Assembly: GCF_000733845.1 (NCBI RefSeq)
Contig: NZ_JPOI01000001.1
Location: 2,729,001-2,793,000, forward strand
Origin: Geobacillus vulcani PSS1
Lineage (GTDB): Bacteria > Bacillota > Bacilli > Bacillales > Anoxybacillaceae
Direction of reading: 5' to 3'
DNA: 64,000 nt
Positions within the stretch are counted from its first letter, which is position 1; every line of letters starts with the position of its first letter. Below are positions 34,361 through 44,579 of this stretch, piece after piece. A program made the position numbers and the translations under genes. Below the pieces are notes generated by a model. That model made no database searches and had not been told where the DNA came from. It saw only the letters and a list, made by a program, of their open reading frames with translations.

Positions 34361-35358
34361 GGTTCTCCCCCCGCCCGATCGAGGCGCCGCGCTGTTGAAA
34401 TGGGCGGCGCCGGGCGTTTCACCGTTCTTGTCGATTCGAAGCTATGCCAGCAAATCCCGATGATGATGATGGCCAAACCAACGACCGCCCATCCGTTTGG
34501 CAACGGAGCGGACAAGAACAGTACTTCACCGATGACGGCAAACATGACTTCCGCGGACTGCGTCGCTTCCACAGCGGCCAGTTTTCGCTCGTTCCCTTTG
34601 GCCCGGTCGGTAGCGATAAAAAACAATGTCGTCGCGATGACCCCGGAACTCATGGCCACGATGAACGACTGCATCGTTTGCCCCGCGGACGGCGCCCCTG
34701 ATGTCAGCCAGCCCATCAACGCGACCACCAGCCAAAACGGCAGACTAGCCATCGTCATCCCCCATACGCGTTGAAACGCATCGAGGCGCCCGGCGCAATG
34801 TTCGATCATTTTCCGATTGCCAAGCGGATACGCAAACGCGGCAAGGAGCACAGGAAAGACCCCCAATGCCATTTCGTTCCATGTCAGGCGGCCTGCTTGC
34901 TGGAACTGGATCAGAACGACGCCGAACAAAATCAAAAGCGAAATGAAGAGCGCTCGTTTTTCAATCGGACGGCGCACGGACATCGTTCCGTTTTGCGTTT
35001 CGATGGTTTTCGTAAACAGCGGGCTAAGCAGAACACCAGCCATAATCGTGCACTGCCATGTCCCGGCCACAAGCCACCCCGGCCCGTAGGCGGCCGCGTA
35101 GGTGAGCGGCGCGTAAAACAAGCCGAATCCGACCGTCCCCCAGGTGATCCACACCCGCGGATGGCGCTTGATGTCATGCCAAACCGAGCGGATGTTGCGG
35201 CGGAAAAGAACGATGACAAATAGCAGCGGCGCCATAAAGAAAAAGCGAAGCGACGAACTCCACAGCCAGCTGCCGCCAGCTAATTCCATGGAACGATTCA
35301 AGATGAACGTGACAGCAAAAAAGAACGAAGCGACAAGGCCGATGGCCATCTCCCGCAT
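34357..35358 (-). CDS. EmrE-type multidrug/DMT exporter
   Basis: 333 residues with ten helices, of the multidrug-resistance efflux branch (PF13536-like) of the drug/metabolite transporter superfamily. Family-like are the opening SFFFAVTFILNRSMELAGGSWLW and the second-half ATDRAKGNERKLAAVEATQSAEV. A proton-driven exporter in the membrane; substrate unknown. First gene of a two-gene operon with a small membrane protein. The 293 bases upstream, toward osmC, hold only promoter-like A/T-rich DNA. Confidence 0.85.
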   Translation of the reverse strand: MREMAIGLVASFFFAVTFILNRSMELAGGSWLWSSSLRFFFMAPLLFVIVLFRRNIRSVWHDIKRHPRVWITWGTVGFGLFYAPLTYAAAYGPGWLVAGTWQCTIMAGVLLSPLFTKTIETQNGTMSVRRPIEKRALFISLLILFGVVLIQFQQAGRLTWNEMALGVFPVLLAAFAYPLGNRKMIEHCAGRLDAFQRVWGMTMASLPFWLVVALMGWLTSGAPSAGQTMQSFIVAMSSGVIATTLFFIATDRAKGNERKLAAVEATQSAEVMFAVIGEVLFLSAPLPNGWAVVGLAIIIIGICWHSFESTRTVKRPAPPISTARRLDRAGGEP

Positions 35359-35651
35359 CGCCGGTCTCTCCCCTTGTTTGATTGTATTCGCTAGGTGGCG
35401 GAATAACTTTATTTTATCGCACGATTGGAAATTTTTCTATTTGTTTTGTTGATTATTTAGAACATAGTTTTATTAGATGAGTATTAAGAGAGAACCCAAC
35501 CGAAAGTGGTTGCACCGAGCGACAATCCGATCAACACTGTATTCATTCTTCTTTCTGTCACCTCCATTTTCTTTAATTCTTACTTGTCAAATAGGTATTT
35601 ATGTATTATTCTTAATTTATCCACTATTCGTATTTGTCAGGAGGTTTTTTC

Positions 35652-36095
35652 ATGCCTAAACTCACCTTTTCCTCTGATGTCAAATGGTCTGGCGAAGGAG
35701 TACGCTCAGTGGCTGACATTAACGGCAAGCAAGTCATCATTGACGAACCCCCAGCCTTGGGAGGCACTGATCAGGGACCGAATCCCGTAGAGCTGGTCCT
35801 AGCTGCACTGGGCGGTTGCATCAATGTACTGGTCTCTCTGTTTGCCAGCCATCACGGGGTCGAACTGAAAGGAGTCCAAGTACACGTAGAAGGGGATTTA
35901 GATCCCGATGGCTTTATGGAGAAAGCGGACGTTCGGCCTGGATTCTTAGAAATTCGCTACCATATTGATATTGACTCTCCTTCCGATCCAAAAAACGTCC
36001 AAGCCTTGATTGAACACGTTGAACGTGTCTGCCCGGTCAAAGACACCCTAAGAGGCGTACCCACAGTACCTATAATGAATCAAAAAACGTCATAA
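35652..36095 (+). CDS. OsmC-family hydroperoxide reductase
   Basis: 147 residues. Two redox Cys in the expected places: LGGCINVLVSLFA (about 56) and ERVCPVKDTL (about 125). The family removes organic hydroperoxides using dithiol electrons. CAGGAGG lies at ideal distance from the ATG; a longer frame adds only six residues. Stands alone before a bidirectional terminator. Confidence 0.88.
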   Translation: MPKLTFSSDVKWSGEGVRSVADINGKQVIIDEPPALGGTDQGPNPVELVLAALGGCINVLVSLFASHHGVELKGVQVHVEGDLDPDGFMEKADVRPGFLEIRYHIDIDSPSDPKNVQALIEHVERVCPVKDTLRGVPTVPIMNQKTS

Positions 36096-36110
36096 TGTGG
36101 AAATGGAAAA

Positions 36111-36153
36111 GGCTGTCTGGAAAAGTCGCGTGATGACCTTTTCAGACAGCCTC
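36111..36153. terminator. Bidirectional terminator between osmC and livK
   Basis: AGGCTGTCTGGAAAAG pairs with CTTTTCAGACAGCCT, with T-rich tails on both sides (CCTTTTCC leftward). It ends osmC and, read leftward, the long acyl-CoA/liv unit. Confidence 0.85.
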
Positions 36154-36273
36154 TGTATGGCTTATCCCTATGCCGCTCCATCTACGGGATGCGCGTTTCA
36201 GGGCTCATGCAAAGAGCAGTCCCATTGAAAGCCCGATGATCGGATTCCTCTGCTTGTCAATCTGCATCGTTGA

Positions 36274-37488
36274 TTATTGTTGGATTAACTCAATCGGCAC
36301 AATTTTTCCATTTTCCACCGCGGCCACGACGATTTCCGATTCAAAACCGCCATCGTCGCCGATGCTTGGGACGTTATACACTTTCTTTTCGGCTGGAATG
36401 TTTTTTAAGCCGTCGTTCATATGTTCACGGATCGCTTGCGGGTCGTCAACCGAACCGGCAGCTTTCATGGCTTCGACGAACGCGTAAAGCGCCAAATAGT
36501 TGTAAGCGGCTTCCGATCCCGGATCTTCATTGAACTTCGCCCGATAGTTTTTCACAAACTCCGGAACGGCCGGTTCGTCTGACTCGATAAGCGGCATGAC
36601 GCCGATTGAACCTTCCAACATATCATAAGAACCGGTCACTCGCTTCATTTCGTCAAGCTTCGCTTGGTCCATAATAATGAATCCGCCTTTAAAGCCCAGC
36701 TCGCGCGCTTGTTTCGCCACTTTTGCCGTCGGCTCCGAAGCGCCGCCGATAAACAGGACATCGGGTTTTTCTTTCAATGCATTCGTGACAATCGTAAAGA
36801 AGTCGGTGTCTTTCGTAAAGTCAATCGATGATTTGTAGACGACTTTTCCGCCTTGTTTTTCCCAATACGGCAACAGTTTTTCCGTCCAGTCTTTCCCGTA
36901 TTGCGTCGCCGTCGGCAAGGCGGCGAGTTTCTTGCCGAAATGCTTCATGGCATAATCGGTAAAAGTCGGGATGTAGCCGTCATAGCGCGGCGGAATGCGC
37001 ACGGTCAGCTTATTGCCCGTTTGTGTAATTTTCGGCTCGCTCGTATACGCCGCGATGATGAAATTGTCCGTTTGGTTGAACACTTGCAGCGCCATGACGC
37101 CGCCGCTGTGCGGAGTGAAAATGATCGGCGTATGATGCTCTTGCACAAGGCGTTTGGCGTTCGCCGCCGTTTCGTTTGGCAAATATTTGTCATCTAATGG
37201 GACGAGATTGATTTTGTATTTCTTTCCTTTCACCTCAAAGCCGCCGTTATTGTTAATCTCTTCTGCCGCCATTTTCAATCCGTTTAACGTCCGTTGGCCA
37301 TAATAGGCAGCCGGGCCGCTCAGTGGGCCGCTGTAGCCGATGTTGACCGTACCCGTTTCACCGCCTCCTCCTCCGCTATTGTTTCCGCCGTTGGCGTTAT
37401 TGCTGCTTGGCGAATTGTTGCACGCCGCAAGCATCAACATCATGATGGCCGCGATCATAACAGCGATTGACCATTTTCTTTTTTTCAT
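36274..37488 (-). CDS. Branched-chain-type ABC substrate-binding lipoprotein
   Basis: 404 residues, LivK/Leu-Ile-Val-binding fold. Lipobox MLAACNNS (Cys about 23) and then a Gly/Asn/Ser linker. The ligand domain begins VNIGYSGPLSGPAAYYGQ, typical of the family, and ends with IVPIELIQQ. Last gene of the long unit that includes acyl-CoA enzymes, so the ligand may be the compound those enzymes degrade rather than leucine. Confidence 0.9.
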   Translation of the reverse strand: MKKRKWSIAVMIAAIMMLMLAACNNSPSSNNANGGNNSGGGGGETGTVNIGYSGPLSGPAAYYGQRTLNGLKMAAEEINNNGGFEVKGKKYKINLVPLDDKYLPNETAANAKRLVQEHHTPIIFTPHSGGVMALQVFNQTDNFIIAAYTSEPKITQTGNKLTVRIPPRYDGYIPTFTDYAMKHFGKKLAALPTATQYGKDWTEKLLPYWEKQGGKVVYKSSIDFTKDTDFFTIVTNALKEKPDVLFIGGASEPTAKVAKQARELGFKGGFIIMDQAKLDEMKRVTGSYDMLEGSIGVMPLIESDEPAVPEFVKNYRAKFNEDPGSEAAYNYLALYAFVEAMKAAGSVDDPQAIREHMNDGLKNIPAEKKVYNVPSIGDDGGFESEIVVAAVENGKIVPIELIQQ

Positions 37489-37613
37489 TCTATTCCCCCC
37501 TATTGATTATTTATTATTTTGAATATTTAGATAATATTTAGCACAGCCGTTATTCACCTCCTTTCAGCGCCATCTCCTCTCCTTGCTTTCACTCGTGGAC
37601 AGGATGAGGTGTA

Positions 37614-38321
37614 TCATGCACCAATGTACGCCTTGCGGACATTGTCGTTGGCCAGCAGCTCTTCCGCCGTCCCGGAAGCCACGATCGTTCCATTTTCAAA
37701 CACGTAACCCCGGTTAGCGATCGACAACGCGGCATGGGCATTTTGCTCGGCAAGCAAGATGGTCGTTCCTTCCGCGTTAATTTGTTGGATGGTCGCAAAC
37801 ATTTGCTCGACAATGAGCGGAGCGAGCCCGACCGACGGCTCGTCAAGCAAAAGTACGACAGGGCGCGACATTAAGGCGCGTCCGATAGCGAGCATTTGCT
37901 GCTGGCCGCCGCTTAACGATCCGGCTGGCTCATTCTGCTTTTCACGCAAAATGGGAAATAACTCATATACATGTTCCATCGAGCGGCGGATGCCTTGTTT
38001 ATCCTTTCGATGAACGTAAGCGCCCATCAGCAAATTTTCATATACACTCATGCCAGGAAACAGTTTGCGTCCTTCTGCACACTGCACGACGCCGCGCTGA
38101 ACGATGCGGTCGGGCGGCAGCGAATCGATGCGCTCGCCATCAAGGCGGATTTCCCCTTGCGCTGGCTTGTGCAGCCCGCTGATCGCGCGAAACAATGTGC
38201 TTTTTCCTGCTCCGTTGGCGCCAAGCAAGACAGCGATTTCCCCGCGCTTGACGGAAAACGTCACATCACGAATGGCGGTAAAACTCCCATAGCGGACCGA
38301 TACGTTTGCAACTTCAAGCAC
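37614..38321 (-). CDS. livF: ABC transporter ATPase LivF-type
   Basis: 235 residues. Walker A GANGAGKST, signature SLSGGQQQM, Walker B VVLLLDEPSVGLAP. Family-typical opening MLEVANVSVRYGSFTAIRD. The GTG start overlaps the livG stop, with GGAGGG before it. Second ATPase of the importer. Confidence 0.93.
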   Translation of the reverse strand: MLEVANVSVRYGSFTAIRDVTFSVKRGEIAVLLGANGAGKSTLFRAISGLHKPAQGEIRLDGERIDSLPPDRIVQRGVVQCAEGRKLFPGMSVYENLLMGAYVHRKDKQGIRRSMEHVYELFPILREKQNEPAGSLSGGQQQMLAIGRALMSRPVVLLLDEPSVGLAPLIVEQMFATIQQINAEGTTILLAEQNAHAALSIANRGYVFENGTIVASGTAEELLANDNVRKAYIGA

Positions 38322-39078
38322 TGGCGCTCCCTCCTAAATACGCTTGAATGACCGCCTCGTTGTTCCGCACTTCCTCAGGCGTTCCTTCCGCGATTTTTTC
38401 TCCGTAGTTTAACACCATAATGCGGTCGGCAAGTTTCATGATCATCGACATTTTGTGCTCAATGAGGCAAACGGTCAGGCCGCCTTCTACCATTTTGACG
38501 ATCAACTCCTCAAGCCCTTCCGTTTCATCCGGGTTGATGCCGGCAGCTGGCTCGTCAAGCAAAACGAGCTCCGGATCGGTCGCCAAGGCAAGCGCGAACG
38601 CCACCCGCTTTTTCTGCTCCTGCGATAGATTGGCCACGATCCGATCCGCCACATCGGTCAATCCAACAAAGTCGAGCACTTCCATCGCTTTTTCTTTGCA
38701 CGCCTGCTCTTCGCGGCGATGCCGTTTCGTGCGCAAAATGGCATCAAATAAGTTGGATGACGTACGGAGACGATGGCCGATGATGACGTTGTCAATCACC
38801 GTCGCCTGTTCAAACAAGTGAGTCGTTTGAAACGTGCGGGCGATGCCAAGTTTCGCTCGTTCGTTCGCCGGCAGTCGGGTAATATCGCGCCCTTTGAACA
38901 CAATCGTCCCCGACGTCGGCCGGTACAAGCCGCTGATTAAGTTGAAAAACGTCGATTTGCCGGCTCCATTTGGGCCAATGATGGCGTTGATTTTCCCTTG
39001 TTCGACGGAAAACGTGACATCGTTGACCGCTAGAAGCCCACCAAACCGCTTCGTCAACCGTTCGACGTGTAAAAGCAT
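38314..39078 (-). CDS. livG: ABC transporter ATPase LivG-type
   Basis: 254 residues. Walker A GPNGAGKST, long LivG-type insert FQTTHLFEQATVIDNV, signature NLSQEQKKR and Walker B LVLLDEPAAGINPDE. Three ATG codons are in a row; the third (39078) is seven bases from AAAGGAGG and is used. Overlaps livM. Confidence 0.92.
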   Translation of the reverse strand: MLLHVERLTKRFGGLLAVNDVTFSVEQGKINAIIGPNGAGKSTFFNLISGLYRPTSGTIVFKGRDITRLPANERAKLGIARTFQTTHLFEQATVIDNVIIGHRLRTSSNLFDAILRTKRHRREEQACKEKAMEVLDFVGLTDVADRIVANLSQEQKKRVAFALALATDPELVLLDEPAAGINPDETEGLEELIVKMVEGGLTVCLIEHKMSMIMKLADRIMVLNYGEKIAEGTPEEVRNNEAVIQAYLGGSASA

Positions 39079-39080
39079 CA

Positions 39081-40121
39081 TCATCCCTCCTTTACATATC
39101 GTTCGCTCCGCTCTTGGCGCGAGGCGGCGGCCAGTTCAGCGGCCGCTCGTTTGGTGTCCAACTTAAGGCGGCGCGCTTCTTCACGCTTGGCTTTCAAACG
39201 GATGATCCCCCCTGCCATGCCGTGTGGATAAAAGATGATGAGCAACGTCAGCACCGGACCGAAAATCAACATCCGGTAATCTTGCAAAAACTGCAATTGT
39301 TGGGACAAAAACGTAATCAGCAGCGTACCGACCACTGGACCAGCGAGCGTACGGATCCCGCCGACAAGCAAATACGTTAAAAAGTCGAACATGACGCTGA
39401 CATACGCAATGTCCGGACCAAGAAAGCGGATAAACGAGGCGTACAGCGCTCCAGCAAGCGATGTAAAAAAGACCGACAGAACAAACGAGGCGAGTTTGTT
39501 TTTCATCGTCGAGATGCCAAGCGTCAACGCGAGCTCCTCACTGTTGCGAATGGCGATATACGTCCGCCCGGTCAACGAATAGACAAGGCAGTACATGGTA
39601 AAGATCACCGCAACCAAGAAACATAACACCAAATAATATTGGGCGACGGGCGTTTGAAACGAGAGCGGACCGATGTCCGCCGGCGCCGGGATGCCAATAA
39701 ACCCGCGCACCCCGCCGGTTAAACTGTCCCATTTGTCAATGATCAAATAGATAATGTAGCCGACACAAAGCGTATAAATGGCGAAAAAGTGCTCTTTCGT
39801 CCGCAGTGCAACAAGGCCGACGAAAACGCCAATCAACGTTGTCAACAAGCAAGCCGATACGAAAGCGAGCCAAAATGGCCAACCGACTTTTACCGTCAAA
39901 ATGCCGAGCGAATAGGCGCCGATCGCAAAAAAACCAGCGTGGGCGAGAGACAGGTAGCCGGTATAGCCGGTAAACAAGTTCAAACCATATACCGCAATCA
40001 TCCAAATATAGGAAATGGTCATCATATGCAAATAATACCCATTTGTGACCAAAAGCGGAAAAAGAATCGCCAGCGCGATGAGGACAGCCAGCCATAGGCG
40101 CCGTTTTTCGAAAATGGCCAT
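39081..40121 (-). CDS. livM: ABC transporter permease LivM-type
   Basis: 346 residues with about nine helices. Family motifs YLSLAHAGFFAIGAYSLGILT and the long cytoplasmic loop before GISTMKNKLASFVLS. The C-terminal 35 residues are a charged extension (RLKAKREEARRLKLDTKRAAAELAA). ATG at 40121 follows AAGGAGG by seven bases and overlaps the livH stop (TGATG). Confidence 0.92.
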   Translation of the reverse strand: MAIFEKRRLWLAVLIALAILFPLLVTNGYYLHMMTISYIWMIAVYGLNLFTGYTGYLSLAHAGFFAIGAYSLGILTVKVGWPFWLAFVSACLLTTLIGVFVGLVALRTKEHFFAIYTLCVGYIIYLIIDKWDSLTGGVRGFIGIPAPADIGPLSFQTPVAQYYLVLCFLVAVIFTMYCLVYSLTGRTYIAIRNSEELALTLGISTMKNKLASFVLSVFFTSLAGALYASFIRFLGPDIAYVSVMFDFLTYLLVGGIRTLAGPVVGTLLITFLSQQLQFLQDYRMLIFGPVLTLLIIFYPHGMAGGIIRLKAKREEARRLKLDTKRAAAELAAASRQERSERYVKEG

Positions 40122-40984
40122 CAACGTCCCTCCTTGGCAAACAGTCCGTTCGGTTTGAATGTTAAAATGATGACGAGAATGGCGAAGGCGATAATGTCTT
40201 TGTAGTCGTTCGACACGTACGTCGCCCCCAAGCTCTCGCTGAATCCTAAAATATAACCGCCGACAATGGCGCCTGGGATGCTCCCCATGCCGCCGAGAAT
40301 GATAATGACAAACGCTTTCAAGATGACGAGATGGCCCATGCCGGGAAACACAAGGTTGATCGGTGAAGCGAGCGATGCGGCGAGCGCGGCCAAACTGCCG
40401 GAAAGAAGAAACGTCAACATGGCGACTTTATTCGTATTGATGCCGACTAAATTCGCCCCTTCGCGGTTTTGCGCCATCGCGATGATGGAAGCTCCGATGA
40501 ACGTCTTTTTCAAGAAGAGGTAAAGCAAGATCATGATGATGACAGCGGATGCGATGATGAGAATGCGTTGAACCGTCAAGGTCAAGCCAAACATGCTGAC
40601 AACGTCGCCATATGGGGTCGGCATCGTCTGATAGTCCGCCCCCCAGACGAACTGGGCGAACGCTTCCAAAAACAGCAAGATCCCGATCGCTGCGATTTTA
40701 TCATGAAGAGGCGGCGCGTCGCGAAGCGGATAAAACACCAGCCGCTCCATCAAGACGCCAAGCAGCCCGACAACAATCATCGACACAACAACGGCCAACG
40801 CATACGGCAGCCCGAGCTTCGTCATGGCCGTCAGCGTCACATAACCGCCCATCATATACAGTGCGCCGTGGGCGAAGTTGGGAATATGCAAAATGCCGTA
40901 AACGAGCGTCAACCCTAATGCAACGAGGCTGTAAACGCTTCCAACCGTCAACCCATTTAACAGTTGCTGAATGAACAACTCCAT
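40121..40984 (-). CDS. livH: ABC transporter permease LivH-type
   Basis: 287 residues, eight helices. Typical are FIQQLLNGLTVGSVYSLVALGLTLVYGIL and HGALYMMGGYV, plus GMGSIPGAIVGGYILG. The shorter start at 40984 has GGGGGGATCGGG before it; the longer frame is not family-like. First of the four transport genes, 52 bases after the TetR gene. Confidence 0.92.
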   Translation of the reverse strand: MELFIQQLLNGLTVGSVYSLVALGLTLVYGILHIPNFAHGALYMMGGYVTLTAMTKLGLPYALAVVVSMIVVGLLGVLMERLVFYPLRDAPPLHDKIAAIGILLFLEAFAQFVWGADYQTMPTPYGDVVSMFGLTLTVQRILIIASAVIIMILLYLFLKKTFIGASIIAMAQNREGANLVGINTNKVAMLTFLLSGSLAALAASLASPINLVFPGMGHLVILKAFVIIILGGMGSIPGAIVGGYILGFSESLGATYVSNDYKDIIAFAILVIILTFKPNGLFAKEGR

Positions 40985-41036
40985 CCCGATCCCCCCTTGT
41001 CTGCCGCTCAACCTAATCAGCGAAACAACCAATCCA

Positions 41037-41672
41037 TCAGTTCAGCGGCCCCTCTGCTCCTTTGTCCATCTCCACGTTCCCATTGGACGTCCGAATGCCG
41101 TTTAAAATAAAATCAACGTAAATATCGGTCAGCTCTTCTTCCGAAACGCTCCCATCCGGTTGAAACCAGTAATAGCTCCAGTTCGTGATCCCAAGCAGGC
41201 CGAAGGTGATCATTTCCGCGTTGAGGGATGGCTTAAACTCGCCGTGAGCAATCCCGTCCTGAATGAGCTGTTCATACCGTTTGCGGAACTCCCGCCGCTT
41301 GGCGCGGATTTCCGCCAAATGGTCATCAGCCAAATGCCGCATTTCGCGGAAGAAAATGCGGGCGCTTTTCTTCCGCGTGCGAATGTTGCGGATGACCATA
41401 TAGACGATCTCCCGCAGCTTCTCCGTGCAGCTTGTCTCTGCGTTTTCGAGGATGTGCTCCTGCTGCAGCAACAAATCATCCAAATAAGAAATACAAATAT
41501 CGCAGAGCAGCTCTTCTTTGCTTTTGTAATAGTAATAAAAGGCTCCTTTCGTTGCCCCGACTGTTTCGACGATTTCCTGCACCGACGTTTCTTTGAATCC
41601 TTTGCGTTCAAACAACTCAATGGCGACTTCCCTTAATCTTTCTTTCATCCTCCACAGTCTCCAATGCGTCAT
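41037..41672 (-). CDS. TetR-family regulator, likely of acyl-CoA genes
   Basis: 211 residues. N-terminal helix-turn-helix ([38 protein letters not shown]) is intact; the rest is the ligand-binding helical domain with [11 protein letters not shown]. Its ATG overlaps the thiolase stop (ATGA). Genes of this type in such clusters bind acyl-CoA and repress degradation genes. It is the best candidate for binding the palindromes at 45804-45821 and 27727-27744, as inference from position. Confidence 0.88.
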   Translation of the reverse strand: MTHWRLWRMKERLREVAIELFERKGFKETSVQEIVETVGATKGAFYYYYKSKEELLCDICISYLDDLLLQQEHILENAETSCTEKLREIVYMVIRNIRTRKKSARIFFREMRHLADDHLAEIRAKRREFRKRYEQLIQDGIAHGEFKPSLNAEMITFGLLGITNWSYYWFQPDGSVSEEELTDIYVDFILNGIRTSNGNVEMDKGAEGPLN

Positions 41673-42838
41673 TCTCTCTCAATAATCGTCGCGATGCCTT
41701 GGCCGCCGCCGATGCACGCGGTAACAAGCGCGTATTTTCCGCCGCGGCGCCTCAGTTCATACACCGCTTTGGTGATCAAAATCGCCCCCGTCGCGCCGAG
41801 CGGATGGCCGTGGGCGATGGCGCCGCCGTTGACATTCACTTTTTCCGGATCTATCTCAAGCTCGCGGTCGCAGGCGATCACTTGCGCGGCGAACGCTTCA
41901 TTGATTTCAATTATGTCCATCTCATCAAGTGTCAGTCCGGCTTTGGCGAGCACTTTTCTTGTCGCCGGCACCGGGCCGATGCCCATGATGTTCGGATCCA
42001 CTCCGGCAACCGCATAGGCGCGGATGACGGCAAGCGGCTTTAAGCCAAGCTCCTCTGCTTTTTCCCGCGACATGATGACGAGCGCCGACGCTCCGTCGTT
42101 CAATCCAGAACTGTTCCCGGCCGTCACCGTTCCGCCTTCCAAAAACGCCGGCGGCAGCTTCGATAACGCTTCCATTGTCGTGTTCGGGCGCGGATGTTCG
42201 TCCGTATCGAAGACGAACGGTTCACCTTTTTTCACTGGAACGGCAATCGGCACGATTTGCTCGTCAAACCGCCCTTCCTGCATGGCGCGCGCCATGCGCT
42301 GCTGGCTGCGCAAAGCGAACGCGTCCTGTTCTTCGCGGCTGATGCCGTACTTTTTGGCCAAGTTTTCCGCCGTGATGCCCATCGGCGGGTCGCCGATTTC
42401 TTTCGGCGACAGCTGCGATTTGCGGAAACTGGGCGGCGTCGAGCTGTACGGCTTTTCCGGCCGATCCATCAAATACGGCGCGCGGCTCATGCTTTCCACC
42501 CCACCAGCGATATACACATCTCCATCGCCGGCCCAAATGGCTTGCGCCGCTAAATTGACGGCGTTAATGCCTGATCCGCACTGGCGATCGACCGTCAGCC
42601 CCGTCAGCTCGAGCGACAGGCCGGTTTGCAACGCCGTCAGCCGGGCGATATTGCCGCCCCCGCTTAAAACATTGCCCATAATGACATCATCGACAAGCTC
42701 CGGTCCGATGTTGGCCCGCCGCATCGCTTCCTTGATCACTTCCGCCCCGTAAATATGCGCCGGCAGCGTCGCCAAAGCCCCTCCTTGGCGAGCGATGGCC
42801 GTTCGTACGGCCGACACAATGACAGCATCCCGTTTCAC
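41669..42838 (-). CDS. Acetyl-CoA acyltransferase (thiolase)
   Basis: 389 residues. Nucleophile Cys in [11 protein letters not shown] (about 89), His in [14 protein letters not shown] and second Cys in ACIGGGQG all present. It cleaves 3-oxoacyl-CoA with CoA, or condenses acetyl-CoA. GTG start with GAGGAGGGGG before it. Last enzyme of the acyl-CoA part of the operon. Confidence 0.93.
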   Translation of the reverse strand: MKRDAVIVSAVRTAIARQGGALATLPAHIYGAEVIKEAMRRANIGPELVDDVIMGNVLSGGGNIARLTALQTGLSLELTGLTVDRQCGSGINAVNLAAQAIWAGDGDVYIAGGVESMSRAPYLMDRPEKPYSSTPPSFRKSQLSPKEIGDPPMGITAENLAKKYGISREEQDAFALRSQQRMARAMQEGRFDEQIVPIAVPVKKGEPFVFDTDEHPRPNTTMEALSKLPPAFLEGGTVTAGNSSGLNDGASALVIMSREKAEELGLKPLAVIRAYAVAGVDPNIMGIGPVPATRKVLAKAGLTLDEMDIIEINEAFAAQVIACDRELEIDPEKVNVNGGAIAHGHPLGATGAILITKAVYELRRRGGKYALVTACIGGGQGIATIIERE

Positions 42839-42909
42839 TCTGCCCCCTCCTCATCCCCTTTGTCTATGGACTCCGGCAACCGCGCATGGCGGCTGCCGCC
42901 GGAGCCGCT

Positions 42910-43314
42910 TTACTCATATAGCGAGAATAGAACTTCGCCTTTGACGACGTCTTTGCCATGTTGGTTGACAGCAGCAACGTCAAAACGAATCGTCTTGTCT
43001 CCTTTTTCCTTCACCGTTGCTTTTAAGGTGATGACGTCGTTTAAAAACACCATCGACTGGAAGCGGACGAAATAGTCTTGAACAAACCCTTCTTCGTAAT
43101 AAGGGGTGAACAGCTTAGCCAGATTCCCCATCGTCCACATGCCGTGGGCGATAATGCCTGGCAGTCCCGCTTTTTTCGCCTCTTCATCAATCGTATGGAT
43201 CGGATTGTAATCGCCGGATGCGCCGGCATATTTGATTAAGTCAAGCCGAGATACCGGCGGAAGCGTCACTTCGGGAAGCGATTGCCCCACTTGCCAATCA
43301 CGGATCGTCGTCAT
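42910..43314 (-). CDS. MaoC-type dehydratase, catalytic subunit
   Basis: 134 residues, single hot-dog fold. The (R)-hydratase motif GDYNPIHTIDEEAKKAG has the catalytic Asp and His. It overlaps the next upstream hydratase by four bases. It probably forms a heterodimer with it and hydrates 2-enoyl thioesters. Confidence 0.9.
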   Translation of the reverse strand: MTTIRDWQVGQSLPEVTLPPVSRLDLIKYAGASGDYNPIHTIDEEAKKAGLPGIIAHGMWTMGNLAKLFTPYYEEGFVQDYFVRFQSMVFLNDVITLKATVKEKGDKTIRFDVAAVNQHGKDVVKGEVLFSLYE

Positions 43315-43760
43315 ACGCTCATCGCCTTTCTAACCGCCTCGTTCATAATGATCGTCGAGGTCGAAGTAAAAACGAGATTCCCATCAGGGTCTTCGCCGTT
43401 GTTGGCGATGACCAAAAAGCCGAGCAGGCCCATGCTGCTTTGCTTTTCATAGTAATCTTTCACTTCCGCATAGCAATACAGCTCTTCGCCGACAAACAGC
43501 GGGCGCTCGTAATGGAAACGCTGCTCGCCGTGGATGAGCCCTTTTGCCGGCAGCTTCAATCCTTCAATGACGCCGTAGTCAAACACGCGCGGAAACGTCG
43601 GCGGGGCGATATTGCGCCCGTAGCGCGACCGCTTCCCTGTTTCTTCATCCCAATAAATAGGATTCGGGTCGCCGATCGCTTCGGCAAACTTTTTCACCGC
43701 CCCGCGCTCAACGACGTTTTTTACTTTCGTCGACCGTCTTCCGATGTCATGCTGATACAT
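43311..43760 (-). CDS. MaoC-like dehydratase partner (FAS1-type N-terminal domain)
   Basis: 149 residues, hot-dog fold. At the hydratase motif it reads GDPNPIYWDE, with Tyr where the catalytic His should be. This fits a non-catalytic half that shapes the substrate channel, as in HadA-HadB type pairs. Translation is coupled to the catalytic partner. AAGGGGGG precedes the ATG. Confidence 0.85.
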   Translation of the reverse strand: MYQHDIGRRSTKVKNVVERGAVKKFAEAIGDPNPIYWDEETGKRSRYGRNIAPPTFPRVFDYGVIEGLKLPAKGLIHGEQRFHYERPLFVGEELYCYAEVKDYYEKQSSMGLLGFLVIANNGEDPDGNLVFTSTSTIIMNEAVRKAMSV

Positions 43761-43778
43761 GTTCGCCCCCCCTTGTGT

Positions 43779-44543
43779 TCAACATTTCGGACCGCCGGCG
43801 ACATACAGCACTTGGCCGTTGACAAACGACGATCGCTCATCGGCGAAAAAGGCGACGGCATGGGCGATGTCTTCCGGACGCCCGCTGCGTCCGACCGGGA
43901 TGGTGGCGACGCTCGCTTGGATGAGTTGCTCAAACGAAATGCCAAGCCGCTCAGCCGTTGCTTTCGTCATATCGGTTTCAATAAACCCGGGAGCGACGGC
44001 GTTCGTCGTGATGCCGAATTTGCCAAGCTCGATCGCCAGCGTTTTCGTAAATCCTTGGATGCCGGCTTTCGCCGCCGAATAGTTCGCCTGGCCGCGGTTG
44101 CCGAGCGCTGACGTCGACGAAATGTTGATGATGCGCCCGTACCCTTTTTCGACCATATATTTTTGTGCGGCGCGGGCGCAGTAAAACGCCCCTTTCAAAT
44201 GGACGTCCATGACGGTTTGCCAATCGTCATCGGTCATTTTAAACAGCAAGTTGTCGCGAATGACCCCGGCGTTATTGACAAGAATATCGAGCGAACCGAA
44301 CTGATCGACGACCTCTTGCATCGTCGCTTCTACTTGTTCACGGTCGGTGACGCTCGCCACCTTGGCGTAAACGTCATACCCTTTCTCCCGCAGCTCTGCA
44401 GCCGTCGCTTCAAGGGCTTCTGCATTTAAATCAATGAACGCCACTTTCGCTCCTTCTTCGGCAAAACGGGTGACAATCGCCTTGCCAATGCCGCGGCTCC
44501 CTCCGGTCACAAACGCCACTCTTCCAGCAAATCGTTGAATCAT
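43779..44543 (-). CDS. SDR-family 3-oxoacyl dehydrogenase (FabG-like)
   Basis: 254 residues. TGGSRGIG cofactor motif (12-19), NNAG at about 89, catalytic YSAAK in NYSAAKAGIQGF, C-terminal AVAFFADERSSFVNGQVL. Likely oxidises the 3-hydroxyacyl-CoA made by the hydratase pair. Sits 36 bases after the dehydrogenase gene. Confidence 0.92.
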   Translation of the reverse strand: MIQRFAGRVAFVTGGSRGIGKAIVTRFAEEGAKVAFIDLNAEALEATAAELREKGYDVYAKVASVTDREQVEATMQEVVDQFGSLDILVNNAGVIRDNLLFKMTDDDWQTVMDVHLKGAFYCARAAQKYMVEKGYGRIINISSTSALGNRGQANYSAAKAGIQGFTKTLAIELGKFGITTNAVAPGFIETDMTKATAERLGISFEQLIQASVATIPVGRSGRPEDIAHAVAFFADERSSFVNGQVLYVAGGPKC

Positions 44544-44579
44544 CGCTTTCTCCTCCCTTTCGACAACGCTTTCATTTTT

